Positions 40,990 through 49,535 of a stretch of 64,000 nt of DNA are shown here, in pieces. The position numbers and the translations under genes are program-made. Source of the DNA: Streptomyces antarcticus (lineage in GTDB: Bacteria > Actinomycetota > Actinomycetes > Streptomycetales > Streptomycetaceae). Location: contig NZ_JAPNLM010000027.1 in assembly GCF_026627255.1 (NCBI RefSeq), positions 36,844-100,843 of the forward strand, in the 5' to 3' direction. The notes beneath the pieces are model-generated. The model ran no database searches, was not told the origin of the DNA, and saw only the letters and a program-made list of their open reading frames with translations. Position 1 is the stretch's first letter; each line of letters begins with the position of its first letter.

Positions 40990-41540
40990 TGGCTACCACT
41001 CCGCGTCTCAAGACGAAGTACCGCGAGGACATCGCGGGCAAGCTGCGTGAGGAGTTCTCCTACGAGAACGTCATGCAGATCCCCGGCCTCGTGAAGATCG
41101 TGGTCAACATGGGTGTGGGCGACGCCGCCCGCGACTCCAAGCTGATCGACGGCGCCATCAAGGACCTGACGACGATCACCGGTCAGAAGCCGGCCGTCAC
41201 GAAGGCCCGGAAGTCCATCGCGCAGTTCAAGCTGCGCGAGGGTCAGCCGATCGGCTGCCACGTCACCCTCCGTGGTGACCGCATGTGGGAGTTCCTGGAC
41301 CGTACGCTGTCGCTCGCGCTGCCGCGTATCCGTGACTTCCGTGGTCTGTCGCCGAAGCAGTTCGACGGCCGTGGCAACTACACCTTCGGTCTCACGGAGC
41401 AGGTCATGTTCCACGAGATCGACCAGGACAAGATCGACCGTACCCGGGGTATGGACATCACCGTGGTCACCACGGCGACCAACGACGACGAGGGCCGCGC
41501 CCTCCTTCGTCACCTCGGCTTCCCCTTCAAGGAGGCGTAA
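40989..41540 (+). CDS. rplE: 50S ribosomal protein L5
   Basis: The product is 183 residues (MATTPRLKTKYREDIAGKLR; NYTFGLTEQVMFHEIDQDKI). L5 binds 5S rRNA in the central protuberance. It is followed by rpsN after 5 nt. Confidence 0.97.
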   Translation: MATTPRLKTKYREDIAGKLREEFSYENVMQIPGLVKIVVNMGVGDAARDSKLIDGAIKDLTTITGQKPAVTKARKSIAQFKLREGQPIGCHVTLRGDRMWEFLDRTLSLALPRIRDFRGLSPKQFDGRGNYTFGLTEQVMFHEIDQDKIDRTRGMDITVVTTATNDDEGRALLRHLGFPFKEA

Positions 41541-41545
41541 GCGAG

Positions 41546-41731
41546 ATGGCGAAGAAGGCTCTTATCGCGAAGGCTGCCCGTAAGCCCAAGTTCGGTGTGC
41601 GTGCGTACACCCGCTGCCAGCGCTGCGGTCGCCCCCACTCCGTGTACCGCAAGTTCGGCCTGTGCCGCGTGTGCCTTCGTGAGATGGCTCACCGTGGCGA
41701 GCTGCCGGGCGTGACCAAGAGCTCCTGGTAA
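41546..41731 (+). CDS. rpsN: 30S ribosomal protein S14, zinc-binding type (S14Z)
   Basis: The product is 61 residues with the zinc motif CQRCGRPHSVYRKFGLCRVC (two CxxC pairs). This is the short zinc-containing S14, not the longer zinc-free version that Streptomyces keeps under Zur control elsewhere. It lies between L5 and S8 as usual. A 223-nt gap follows. Confidence 0.96.
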   Translation: MAKKALIAKAARKPKFGVRAYTRCQRCGRPHSVYRKFGLCRVCLREMAHRGELPGVTKSSW

Positions 41732-41954
41732 TTCCCGCTCGTCCGCAAGGACTTGGGAACATCCAGGCACTCTCGGTAAGCATCTGGACGGCAGGTGCCC
41801 GGCCGCGCATGCCTTAGGCTTGTGTGGTTGGGCGTCTGCCGCCCATAACGACTTACTACGCCGTAGGTCCCCGCACCGCACCCGTCCCGCCACTGAGTGG
41901 GGAGAGGGATGGCGCATACAGGAAACCCCGGCGAGAGAGGCCGAAGGCCACTTC

Positions 41955-42353
41955 ATGACCATGACTGACCCGATCGCAGACATGCTCACGCGTCTGCGTA
42001 ACGCTAACTCGGCGTACCACGACACCGTCGTGATGCCGCACAGCAAGATCAAGTCGCACATCGCGGAAATCCTCAAGCAGGAGGGTTTCATCACCGGCTG
42101 GAAGGTCGAGGACGCCGAGGTCGGCAAGAACCTCGTCCTCGAGCTGAAGTTCGGGCCGAACCGTGAGCGCTCCATCGCGGGCATCAAGCGGATCTCCAAG
42201 CCCGGCCTGCGCGTGTACGCGAAGTCCACCAACCTGCCCAAGGTGCTCGGCGGCCTGGGCGTGGCGATCATCTCCACGTCCCACGGACTGCTCACCGGCC
42301 AGCAGGCAGGCAAGAAGGGCGTAGGTGGGGAAGTCCTCGCCTACGTCTGGTAG
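41955..42353 (+). CDS. rpsH: 30S ribosomal protein S8
   Basis: The product is 132 residues from ATG at 41955 (MTMTDPIADMLTRLRNANSA; STSHGLLTGQQAGKKGVGGE). S8 organises the 16S central domain and represses the spc operon in E. coli. The 223-nt gap before it has a TAGGCT hexamer at 41815-41820 that could be a -10 element, though no -35 partner is seen. Confidence 0.97.
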   Translation: MTMTDPIADMLTRLRNANSAYHDTVVMPHSKIKSHIAEILKQEGFITGWKVEDAEVGKNLVLELKFGPNRERSIAGIKRISKPGLRVYAKSTNLPKVLGGLGVAIISTSHGLLTGQQAGKKGVGGEVLAYVW

Positions 42354-42373
42354 TCGGGAACGGAGGAAAAGCA

Positions 42374-42913
42374 ATGTCGCGAATCGGCAAGCTCCCCATC
42401 CAGGTTCCCGCCGGTGTGGACGTCACCATCGATGGCACCACGGTCGCCGTGAAGGGCCCCAAGGGTTCCCTCTCGCACACCGTTAAGGCGCCCATCGCAG
42501 TCGCCAAGGGCGAGGACGGCGTCCTGAACGTCACCCGCCCGAACGACGAGCGTCAGAACAAGGCCCTGCACGGCCTGTCCCGCACGCTGGTGGCGAACAT
42601 GATCACCGGCGTGACCACGGGATACGTCAAGGCTCTCGAGATCAGCGGTGTCGGTTACCGCGTCGCCGCGAAGGGCTCCAACCTGGAGTTCCAGCTTGGC
42701 TACAGCCACCCGATCCTGATCGAGGCGCCCGAGGGCATCTCCTTCAAGGTCGAGTCGCCCACCAAGTTCACGGTCGAGGGCATCGACAAGCAGAAGGTCG
42801 GCGAGGTCGCCGCCAACATCCGCAAGCTGCGGAAGCCCGACCCGTACAAGGCCAAGGGTGTCAAGTACGCCGGCGAAGTCATCCGCCGCAAGGTCGGAAA
42901 GGCTGGTAAGTAG
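42374..42913 (+). CDS. rplF: 50S ribosomal protein L6
   Basis: The product is 179 residues (MSRIGKLPIQVPAGVDVTID; ends with the C-terminal consensus DPYKAKGVKYAGEVIRRKVG). L6 lies near the factor-binding site. It is 2 nt before rplR. Confidence 0.97.
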   Translation: MSRIGKLPIQVPAGVDVTIDGTTVAVKGPKGSLSHTVKAPIAVAKGEDGVLNVTRPNDERQNKALHGLSRTLVANMITGVTTGYVKALEISGVGYRVAAKGSNLEFQLGYSHPILIEAPEGISFKVESPTKFTVEGIDKQKVGEVAANIRKLRKPDPYKAKGVKYAGEVIRRKVGKAGK

Positions 42914-42915
42914 CC

Positions 42916-43299
42916 ATGGCATACGGTGTAAAGATCGCCAAGGGCGACGCATACAAGCGTGCCGCCAAGGCCCGCCGCCACATCCGCATCCGCAAGCACG
43001 TGTCGGGTACGGCGGAGCGTCCGCGCCTCGTCGTGACGCGTTCCAACCGCAACATCGTTGCCCAGGTCATCGACGACCTCCAGGGTCACACCCTGGCGTC
43101 GGCGTCGACCCTGGACGCTTCGATCCGCGGTGGAGAAGGCGACAAGAGCGCCCAGGCCCAGGCTGTAGGCGCACTCGTCGCCGAGCGTGCCAAGGCCGCG
43201 GGTGTCGAGACCGTCGTGTTCGACCGCGGTGGCAACCGATACGCCGGGCGCATTGCCGCTCTGGCTGACGCCGCCCGCGAAGCCGGGCTGAAGTTCTAA
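42916..43299 (+). CDS. rplR: 50S ribosomal protein L18
   Basis: The product is 127 residues (RRHIRIRKHVSGTAERPRLV; VVFDRGGNRYAGRIAALADA). L18 binds 5S rRNA together with L5. It is 45 nt before rpsE. Confidence 0.97.
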   Translation: MAYGVKIAKGDAYKRAAKARRHIRIRKHVSGTAERPRLVVTRSNRNIVAQVIDDLQGHTLASASTLDASIRGGEGDKSAQAQAVGALVAERAKAAGVETVVFDRGGNRYAGRIAALADAAREAGLKF

Positions 43300-43344
43300 G
43301 CCCCGGTTCCGGGACTCACGGACGTAACAGAGAGAGGTAATCCA

Positions 43345-43950
43345 ATGGCTGGACCCCAGCGCCGCGGAAGCGGTGCCGGTGGCGGCGAGCGGCGGGACCG
43401 GAAGGGTCGCGACGGTGGCCCTGCCGCCGAAAAGACCGCTTACGTTGAGCGCGTTGTCGCGATCAACCGCGTCGCCAAGGTTGTCAAGGGTGGTCGCCGC
43501 TTCAGCTTCACCGCGCTGGTCGTGGTGGGCGACGGTGACGGCACTGTAGGTGTCGGTTACGGCAAGGCCAAGGAAGTTCCCGCGGCCATCGCCAAGGGTG
43601 TCGAGGAAGCCAAGAAGAACTTCTTCAAGGTTCCGCGCATCCAGGGCACGATCCCTCACCCGATCACGGGCGAGCGTGCCGCGGGCGTCGTGCTCCTGAA
43701 GCCGGCTTCCCCCGGTACCGGTGTTATCGCCGGTGGCCCGGTGCGCGCCGTTCTGGAGTGCGCCGGCGTTCACGACATCCTGTCGAAGTCGCTCGGCTCG
43801 TCGAACGCGATCAACATCGTGCACGCGACCGTGGCAGCGCTCAAGGGTCTGCAGCGTCCCGAGGAGATCGCGGCTCGCCGTGGTCTGCCCCTCGAGGACG
43901 TCGCCCCGGCGGCCCTGCTCCGTGCGCGTGCCGGGGCGGGTGCTGCGTAA
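43345..43950 (+). CDS. rpsE: 30S ribosomal protein S5
   Basis: The product is 201 residues (MAGPQRRGSGAGGGERRDRK). The core has VVKGGRRFSFTALVVVGDGD and GVVLLKPASPGTGVIAGGPV. The N-terminal 30 residues are a basic, Gly-rich extension. S5 takes part in decoding accuracy; the spectinomycin loop (VKGGRR) is intact. Its stop overlaps rpmD (TAATG). Confidence 0.97.
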   Translation: MAGPQRRGSGAGGGERRDRKGRDGGPAAEKTAYVERVVAINRVAKVVKGGRRFSFTALVVVGDGDGTVGVGYGKAKEVPAAIAKGVEEAKKNFFKVPRIQGTIPHPITGERAAGVVLLKPASPGTGVIAGGPVRAVLECAGVHDILSKSLGSSNAINIVHATVAALKGLQRPEEIAARRGLPLEDVAPAALLRARAGAGAA

Positions 43951-44132
43951 TGGCCCGCCTCAAGATCACGCAGACGAAGTCGTACATCGGTAGCAAGCAG
44001 AACCACCGCGACACGCTGCGTTCGCTCGGGCTCAAGCGCCTGAACGACGTGGTCGTCAAGGAGGACCGCCCCGAGTTCCGCGGAATGGTGCAGACCGTCC
44101 GCCACCTCGTGACGGTTGAGGAGGTTGACTAA
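43950..44132 (+). CDS. rpmD: 50S ribosomal protein L30
   Basis: The product is 60 residues (MARLKITQTKSYIGSKQNHR; VQTVRHLVTVEEVD), standard length. It overlaps rpsE by one nucleotide and lies 1 nt before rplO. Confidence 0.97.
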   Translation: MARLKITQTKSYIGSKQNHRDTLRSLGLKRLNDVVVKEDRPEFRGMVQTVRHLVTVEEVD

Positions 44133-44133
44133 C

Positions 44134-44589
44134 ATGGCTGAGAACAGCCCGCTGAAGGCCCACAACCTCCGTCCCGCCCCCGGCGCCAAGACCGCGAAGA
44201 CCCGTGTCGGTCGTGGTGAGGCGTCGAAGGGTAAGACGGCCGGTCGTGGTACGAAGGGCCAGAAGGCCCGTTACCAGATCCCGGTGCGCTTTGAGGGTGG
44301 GCAGATGCCCCTCCACATGCGTCTGCCGAAGCTCAAGGGCTTCAAGAACCCGTTCCGCACCGAGTTCCAGGTCGTTAACCTGGACAAGCTCGGCGCTCTC
44401 TACCCCGAGGGTGGAGAAGTCACGGTGGCCGACCTGGTCGCCAAGGGCGCGGTTCGCAAGAACAGTCTCGTCAAGGTCCTGGGCCAGGGCGAGATCTCCG
44501 TGGCGCTGCAGGTTTCGGTTGACGCCGTCTCCGGCTCCGCCAAGGAGAAGATCGCCGCTGCCGGTGGCACTGTCACCGAGCTCGTCTAA
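44134..44589 (+). CDS. rplO: 50S ribosomal protein L15
   Basis: The product is 151 residues from ATG at 44134 (MAENSPLKAHNLRPAPGAKT; FEGGQMPLHMRLPKLKGFKN). L15 is a late 50S assembly protein. An ATG-like start upstream at 44116 lies inside rpmD and is not used. A strong hairpin follows, separating it from secY. Confidence 0.97.
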   Translation: MAENSPLKAHNLRPAPGAKTAKTRVGRGEASKGKTAGRGTKGQKARYQIPVRFEGGQMPLHMRLPKLKGFKNPFRTEFQVVNLDKLGALYPEGGEVTVADLVAKGAVRKNSLVKVLGQGEISVALQVSVDAVSGSAKEKIAAAGGTVTELV

Positions 44590-44622
44590 GACGAATCCAG
44601 TGGCTAAATAGCTCGAAACCCG

Positions 44623-44656
44623 ACCGGGGATGCCTCACATATGGGGCATCCCCGGT
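44623..44656 (+). terminator. Terminator-like hairpin between rplO and secY
   Basis: ACCGGGGATGCC (44623-44634) pairs perfectly with GGCATCCCCGGT (44645-44656) around a 10-nt loop. It lies 34 nt after the rplO stop. The 120 nt after it must contain a promoter for secY or allow read-through. Confidence 0.8.
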
Positions 44657-44776
44657 TGGTCGTTCCACGGGGGGCACTGTCGCCGGTAAGGTGGCCTGCA
44701 CCTTTGCTTGTACGTATTCGTCGATCCCTCAGACCGTCACCTCTGACGCAGTTGCGCGGGGGTCGCAGGAGGCACC

Positions 44777-46090
44777 GTGCTCACCGCGTTCGCCCGGGCG
44801 TTCAAGACGCCCGACCTGCGCAAGAAGCTGCTCTTCACGCTCGCCATCATCGTGCTGTTCCGGCTCGGGTCACACATCCCGGTCCCCGGCGTGAGCTACA
44901 AGAACGTTCAGATCTGTGTCGACCAGGCCGGGAGCAGCAACAGCCTCTTCGGTCTCGTCAACATGTTCAGTGGCGGTGCGCTGCTGCAGATCACGATCTT
45001 CGCGCTCGGCATCATGCCGTACATCACGGCGAGCATCATCCTGCAGCTGCTGACCGTGGTCATCCCGAAGCTGGAGAACCTCAAAAAAGAGGGACAGTCC
45101 GGCACGGCGAAGATCACTCAGTACACGCGCTATCTGACGGTCGCGCTCGCGATCCTGCAGGGCACCGGCCTCGTGGCCACCGCCCGCACGGGTGCCCTCT
45201 TCCAGGGCTGCTCCGCCGCCAGTCAGATCGTCCCCGACCGTTCGATCTTCACCACCGTGGTCATGGTCATCACCATGACCGCCGGTACCTGTGTCGTCAT
45301 GTGGCTCGGTGAGCTCATCACGGACCGCGGTATCGGCAACGGAATGTCGATCCTCATGTTCATCTCGATCGCCGCCGGCTTCATCGGCGCCCTCTGGCAG
45401 ATCAAGCTCCAGGGCAAGATCGCCGACGGTTGGGTCGAGTTCGGCGTCGTGATGCTCGTCGGCCTCGCGATGGTGGGTCTGGTGGTCTTCGTCGAGCAGG
45501 CGCAGCGCCGGATCCCCGTCCAGTACGCCAAGCGCATGGTGGGCCGTCGCGCCTACGGCGGCACCTCGACGTACATCCCGCTCAAGGTGAACCAGGCGGG
45601 CATCATCCCCGTCATCTTCGCCTCGTCGCTGCTCTACATCCCGGCGCTGATCGTCCAGTTCAGCGGTTCCACCGCCGGCTGGGCCACCTGGATCCAGAAG
45701 CACTTCGTCAAGGGCGACCACCCGTACTACATCGCCGTCTACTTCCTCCTGATCGTTTTCTTCGCGTTCTTCTACGTGGCGATCTCGTTCAACCCCGAGG
45801 AAGTTGCAGACAACATGAAGAAGTATGGTGGGTTCATCCCGGGTATCCGCGCCGGTCGACCCACCGCTGAGTACCTGAGCTACGTACTCAACCGCATCAC
45901 CTGGCCGGGGTCGCTGTACCTGGGTCTGATCGCTCTCGTGCCGACGATGGCGTTGGCCGGCTTCGGAGCGAACCAGAACTTCCCGTTCGGCGGGACGAGC
46001 ATCCTGATCATCGTGGGTGTGGGTCTGGAAACCGTGAAGCAGATCGAGAGCCAGCTCCAGCAGCGTAATTACGAAGGGTTCCTCCGCTGA
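44777..46090 (+). CDS. secY: Preprotein translocase subunit SecY
   Basis: The product is 437 residues from GTG with GGAGGCACC upstream. It has ten membrane segments, with the plug region after TM1 (SSNSLFGLVNMFSGGALLQI), and cytoplasmic loops RRIPVQYAKRMVGRRAYGGT and NPEEVADNMKKYGGFIPGIR, the C5-like loop that contacts SecA and ribosomes. It forms the translocation channel with SecE and SecG. It overlaps adk (TGATG). Confidence 0.97.
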   Translation: MLTAFARAFKTPDLRKKLLFTLAIIVLFRLGSHIPVPGVSYKNVQICVDQAGSSNSLFGLVNMFSGGALLQITIFALGIMPYITASIILQLLTVVIPKLENLKKEGQSGTAKITQYTRYLTVALAILQGTGLVATARTGALFQGCSAASQIVPDRSIFTTVVMVITMTAGTCVVMWLGELITDRGIGNGMSILMFISIAAGFIGALWQIKLQGKIADGWVEFGVVMLVGLAMVGLVVFVEQAQRRIPVQYAKRMVGRRAYGGTSTYIPLKVNQAGIIPVIFASSLLYIPALIVQFSGSTAGWATWIQKHFVKGDHPYYIAVYFLLIVFFAFFYVAISFNPEEVADNMKKYGGFIPGIRAGRPTAEYLSYVLNRITWPGSLYLGLIALVPTMALAGFGANQNFPFGGTSILIIVGVGLETVKQIESQLQQRNYEGFLR

Positions 46091-46737
46091 TGCGAATCGT
46101 CCTCGTCGGACCGCCCGGTGCGGGCAAGGGAACGCAGGCCGCGTTCCTCGCCAAGAACCTGTCCATCCCGCACATCTCCACGGGAGACCTGTTCCGGGCC
46201 AACATCAGCCAGGGCACCGAGCTCGGGCGGCGTGCGAAGGCGTTCATGGACGCCGGCGACCTCGTCCCCGACGAGATCACCATCGGCATGGCCAAGGACC
46301 GCATGGAGCAGCAGGACGCCGCGAACGGCTTCCTGCTCGACGGCTTCCCGCGCAACGTGTCCCAGGCCGCCGCCCTGGACACGATGCTCCAGGAGTCCGG
46401 CATGAAGCTGGACGCCGTCCTGGACCTGGAGGTCGAGGAGGACGAGGTCGTCAAGCGGATCGCGGGTCGCCGCACCTGCCGCAACGACGGCAAGCACGTC
46501 TTCCACGTCACGTACGCCCCGCCGAAGGCGGAAGGCGTCTGCGACACCTGCGGTGGCGAGCTCTACCTGCGTGACGACGACTCCGAGGCCACGGTCCGCA
46601 ACCGGCTGGACGTCTACCACACGCAGACCGAGCCGATCATCGACTTCTACAAGGCCCAGGGCCTGCTGGTGACCATCCCCGCCCTCGGCGAGGTGCAGGA
46701 GATCACCAAGCGCGCCATGGAAGCCCTGAAGAAGTAG
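46090..46737 (+). CDS. adk: Adenylate kinase
   Basis: The product is 215 residues. P-loop GPPGAGKGTQA at 7-17, DGFPRN at about 84-89, and the long LID domain with RRTCRNDGKHVFH and CDTCGGELYLRDDD, whose Cys and His residues could bind zinc. It interconverts ATP and AMP with ADP. The secY-adk-map order is conserved in actinobacteria. It is coupled to secY by a one-nucleotide overlap. Confidence 0.97.
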   Translation: MRIVLVGPPGAGKGTQAAFLAKNLSIPHISTGDLFRANISQGTELGRRAKAFMDAGDLVPDEITIGMAKDRMEQQDAANGFLLDGFPRNVSQAAALDTMLQESGMKLDAVLDLEVEEDEVVKRIAGRRTCRNDGKHVFHVTYAPPKAEGVCDTCGGELYLRDDDSEATVRNRLDVYHTQTEPIIDFYKAQGLLVTIPALGEVQEITKRAMEALKK

Positions 46738-46903
46738 TACCCCTCGCTGCGCAGGTCCGGCCGCGGTGTCCCTCGGGGCACCGCGGCCGTCTGCGTGACG
46801 CGGGTTCGCGGGACATCAGCCAATAATTGAGGAACCACAGCGGAGATCAACCGCCTCCGCGAGAGCGGCGGCGGCCCCGCCGCTACAGAGGGAAGGCACG
46901 TTC

Positions 46904-47755
46904 ATGGTGCAGATCAAGACCCCCGAGCAGATCGCGAAGATGCGCGAGGCGGGGCTGGTCGTCGCGGCCATCCACGCGGCGACCCGCGAGGCCGCCGTGC
47001 CGGGCGCCACGACGCGGGATCTGGACATGGTGGCCCGCAAGGTCATCGACGACGCCGGCGCCAAGTCGAACTTCCTCGGCTACGGCGGCTTCCCCGCGAC
47101 GATCTGCACCTCCGTGAACGAGGTCGTCGTCCACGGCATCCCGGACGACAAGACCGTCCTCAAGGACGGCGACATCATCTCGATCGACGCCGGCGCGATC
47201 GTCGACGGCTGGCACGGCGACGCCGCGTACACCGCCTTCGTGGGCACTGGGCACGCCCCTGAGCTCGTGGAGCTCTCCCGGGTGACCGAGGAGTCCATGT
47301 GGGCCGGGATCGCCGCCATGCGGCTCGGCAACCGCCTCGTGGACATCTCCAAGGCGATCGAGACGTACATCAAGCGCCAGCCGCGGCCCACCACCGGTGA
47401 GCACAGCCTCGGCAAGTTCGGGATCATCGAGGACTACGGCGGCCACGGCATCGGTTCCGAGATGCACATGGACCCCCACCTGCTGAACTACGTCTCGCGC
47501 AAGCGGGGCAAGGGGATCAAGCTCGTCCCGGGCCTGTGCCTGGCGATCGAGCCGATGGTCTCCCTGGGCACGGCCCAGACGGAGGTCCTGGCGGACGACT
47601 GGACGGTCATCACCACGGACGGCACCTGGTCCTCGCACTGGGAGCACTCCATCGCGCTGACCGAGGCCGGCCCCATCGTGCTGACCAGCCCGGACTGCGG
47701 CAAGGCGAAGCTGGCGGAGTACGGCGTCACGACGGCGCCGGACCCGCTGGGCTGA
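46904..47755 (+). CDS. map: Type I methionine aminopeptidase
   Basis: The product is 283 residues (MVQIKTPEQIAKMREAGLVV). The two-metal site residues are present in ISIDAGAIVDGWHGDAAYTA (two Asp), GGHGIGSEMHMDP (His), CLAIEPMVSLG (Glu) and WEHSIALTEAGPIVLT (Glu). It removes the initiator Met from new proteins. The last 20 nt of conserved coding sequence near 47722 recur just downstream of the stop. Confidence 0.96.
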   Translation: MVQIKTPEQIAKMREAGLVVAAIHAATREAAVPGATTRDLDMVARKVIDDAGAKSNFLGYGGFPATICTSVNEVVVHGIPDDKTVLKDGDIISIDAGAIVDGWHGDAAYTAFVGTGHAPELVELSRVTEESMWAGIAAMRLGNRLVDISKAIETYIKRQPRPTTGEHSLGKFGIIEDYGGHGIGSEMHMDPHLLNYVSRKRGKGIKLVPGLCLAIEPMVSLGTAQTEVLADDWTVITTDGTWSSHWEHSIALTEAGPIVLTSPDCGKAKLAEYGVTTAPDPLG

Positions 47756-47797
47756 CCGCGGCGGGAGGGGGAGGGGTCGGCGTCACGACGGCGCCGG
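47722..47797. repeat. 20-bp direct repeat at the 3' end of map
   Basis: CGGCGTCACGACGGCGCCGG at 47722-47741, inside the end of map, recurs exactly at 47778-47797, after the stop. It looks like a small duplication of the gene's end. No function is evident. Confidence 0.9.
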
Positions 47798-47865
47798 GCC
47801 CTCTCGGTTAATGATCTAGGCTCTGGGGCAAACTTTCCGGATTCGTCTTTCCGGATGCCCTGTCG

Positions 47866-47871
47866 TAGACT
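47866..47871 (+). promoter_or_regulatory. Possible -10 element upstream of infA
   Basis: TAGACT is a good -10 hexamer 79 nt before the infA start, preceded by a direct repeat TTTCCGGAT-N8-TTTCCGGAT-like (from 47834). A clear -35 box is lacking. TAGGCT at 47817-47822 is another candidate. Confidence 0.35.
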
Positions 47872-47949
47872 GACTCGTCGGCTCACGTGCACTCCCATGC
47901 CTGCATGGCGCACTGAGTCGATCAAGGTAGCCGATTCGAAAGGCGAAGC

Positions 47950-48171
47950 GTGGCCAAGAAGCAAGGTGCCATCGAAATCGAGGGCACCGTGATCGAGTCC
48001 CTCCCGAACGCGATGTTCAAGGTGGAACTCCAGAACGGTCACAAGGTCCTCGCGCACATCAGCGGCAAGATGCGCATGCACTACATCCGCATCCTTCCTG
48101 ATGACCGGGTTGTCGTGGAGCTCTCTCCGTACGACCTGACGCGTGGCCGGATCGTCTACCGATACAAGTAG
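47950..48171 (+). CDS. infA: Translation initiation factor IF-1
   Basis: The product is 73 residues from GTG (VAKKQGAIEIEGTVIESLPN; KMRMHYIRILPDDRVVVELS). It is an OB-fold protein that blocks the A site during initiation. Length and position before rpmJ are standard. Confidence 0.97.
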   Translation: MAKKQGAIEIEGTVIESLPNAMFKVELQNGHKVLAHISGKMRMHYIRILPDDRVVVELSPYDLTRGRIVYRYK

Positions 48172-48244
48172 ATCTTGTCTTCACTCCGTCTGGGCATCTC
48201 GTCCCGGCGCGGGTGGTGGCACTGACCCGGAGAACCTCACCCAC

Positions 48245-48358
48245 ATGAAGGTCAAGCCGAGCGTCAAGAAGATCTGCGACAAGTGCAAGGTGATCCGCCG
48301 TCACGGTCGGGTCATGGTCATCTGCGACAACCTGCGCCACAAGCAGCGCCAGGGCTGA
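48245..48358 (+). CDS. rpmJ: 50S ribosomal protein L36, zinc type
   Basis: The product is 37 residues (MKVKPSVKKICDKCKVIRRH then GRVMVICDNLRHKQRQG). Zinc ligands C11, C14, C27 and H32 are all present, so this is the zinc-containing form. Confidence 0.97.
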   Translation: MKVKPSVKKICDKCKVIRRHGRVMVICDNLRHKQRQG

Positions 48359-48558
48359 CGCACGCCGACCGACCTGCCTTCCGCAGTTCTTCGCGCGACG
48401 TAAGAAAACGTACATACGCAGAACCCGCCCAGCCCCGTACGGGGCCGGCGGCACCTCCGGCGGGGGCCGGGGACCCGGACGTACCACCACCCATCAAGGC
48501 GTGGTCGGCGGTCGGGGATGGTTCTGCTGAAGACCCCCGAACACACAGGAGCCATTGA

Positions 48559-48939
48559 ATGGCACGCGTTTCCGGTGTCGACATCCCGCGCGAAAAGCGC
48601 GTGGAGATCGCACTCACCTACGTCTTCGGTGTCGGGCGCACCCGGTCCAAGGAAATCCTTGAGGCCACTGGTGTGAACCCGAACACCCGCGTTCGTGACC
48701 TGGCCGAAGAGGACCTGGTCAAGATCCGCGAGTACGTGGACGCCAACCTCCGCACCGAGGGTGACCTCCGCCGCGAGATCCAGGCCGACATCCGCCGCAA
48801 GGTCGAGATCCAGTGCTACCAGGGCATCCGCCACCGTCGTGGCCTGCCGGTGCACGGTCAGCGCACCAGCACGAACGCCCGTACCCGCAAGGGTCCGCGT
48901 CGCGCGATCGCCGGTAAGAAGAAGCCGGGCAAGAAGTAG
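48559..48939 (+). CDS. rpsM: 30S ribosomal protein S13
   Basis: The product is 126 residues (MARVSGVDIPREKRVEIALT; GIRHRRGLPVHGQRTSTNAR). S13 forms intersubunit bridges B1a and B1b. It starts the alpha part of the super-operon, 200 nt after rpmJ. Confidence 0.97.
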   Translation: MARVSGVDIPREKRVEIALTYVFGVGRTRSKEILEATGVNPNTRVRDLAEEDLVKIREYVDANLRTEGDLRREIQADIRRKVEIQCYQGIRHRRGLPVHGQRTSTNARTRKGPRRAIAGKKKPGKK

Positions 48940-48993
48940 TCCTGTTCAGCGGTCTTGCGCTGTAGGACCGACCACCTCCCGTAGGAGATTTAG

Positions 48994-49398
48994 ATGCCCC
49001 CCAAGGGTCGTCAGGGCGCTGCCAAGAAGGTGCGCCGCAAGGAAAAGAAGAACGTCGCTCATGGGCACGCCCACATCAAGAGCACGTTCAACAACACCAT
49101 CGTCTCGATCACGGACCCCGCGGGCAACGTGATCTCCTGGGCCTCCGCCGGCCACGTCGGCTTCAAGGGCTCGCGCAAGTCCACCCCCTTCGCCGCGCAG
49201 ATGGCCGCCGAGTCGGCCGCCCGCCGCGCGCAGGAGCACGGCATGCGCAAGGTCGACGTCTTCGTCAAGGGTCCCGGCTCCGGCCGTGAGACCGCGATCC
49301 GCTCCCTCCAGGCCACCGGCCTCGAGGTCGGCTCGATCCAGGACGTCACCCCCACCCCGCACAACGGCTGCCGCCCGCCCAAGCGCCGCCGCGTCTGA
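48994..49398 (+). CDS. rpsK: 30S ribosomal protein S11
   Basis: The product is 134 residues (MPPKGRQGAAKKVRRKEKKN; PGSGRETAIRSLQATGLEVG; ends NGCRPPKRRRV). S11 lies on the platform near the mRNA exit. The basic N-terminal extension is normal in actinobacteria. It is 137 nt before rpoA; rpsD is not between them, as usual for Streptomyces. Confidence 0.97.
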   Translation: MPPKGRQGAAKKVRRKEKKNVAHGHAHIKSTFNNTIVSITDPAGNVISWASAGHVGFKGSRKSTPFAAQMAAESAARRAQEHGMRKVDVFVKGPGSGRETAIRSLQATGLEVGSIQDVTPTPHNGCRPPKRRRV

Positions 49399-49535
49399 CG
49401 CAGCGGACGCACTTGTGCGTCTTTGAGTGTCCGGGCGGTACGAACCCCTCGCGGGGGACGTGCCGCCCGTACCCTTGCTGTATGTAGTCCCCGTCGGACG
49501 TCAAATAGTGGGCGTCCACGACTGAAGGAACACAC

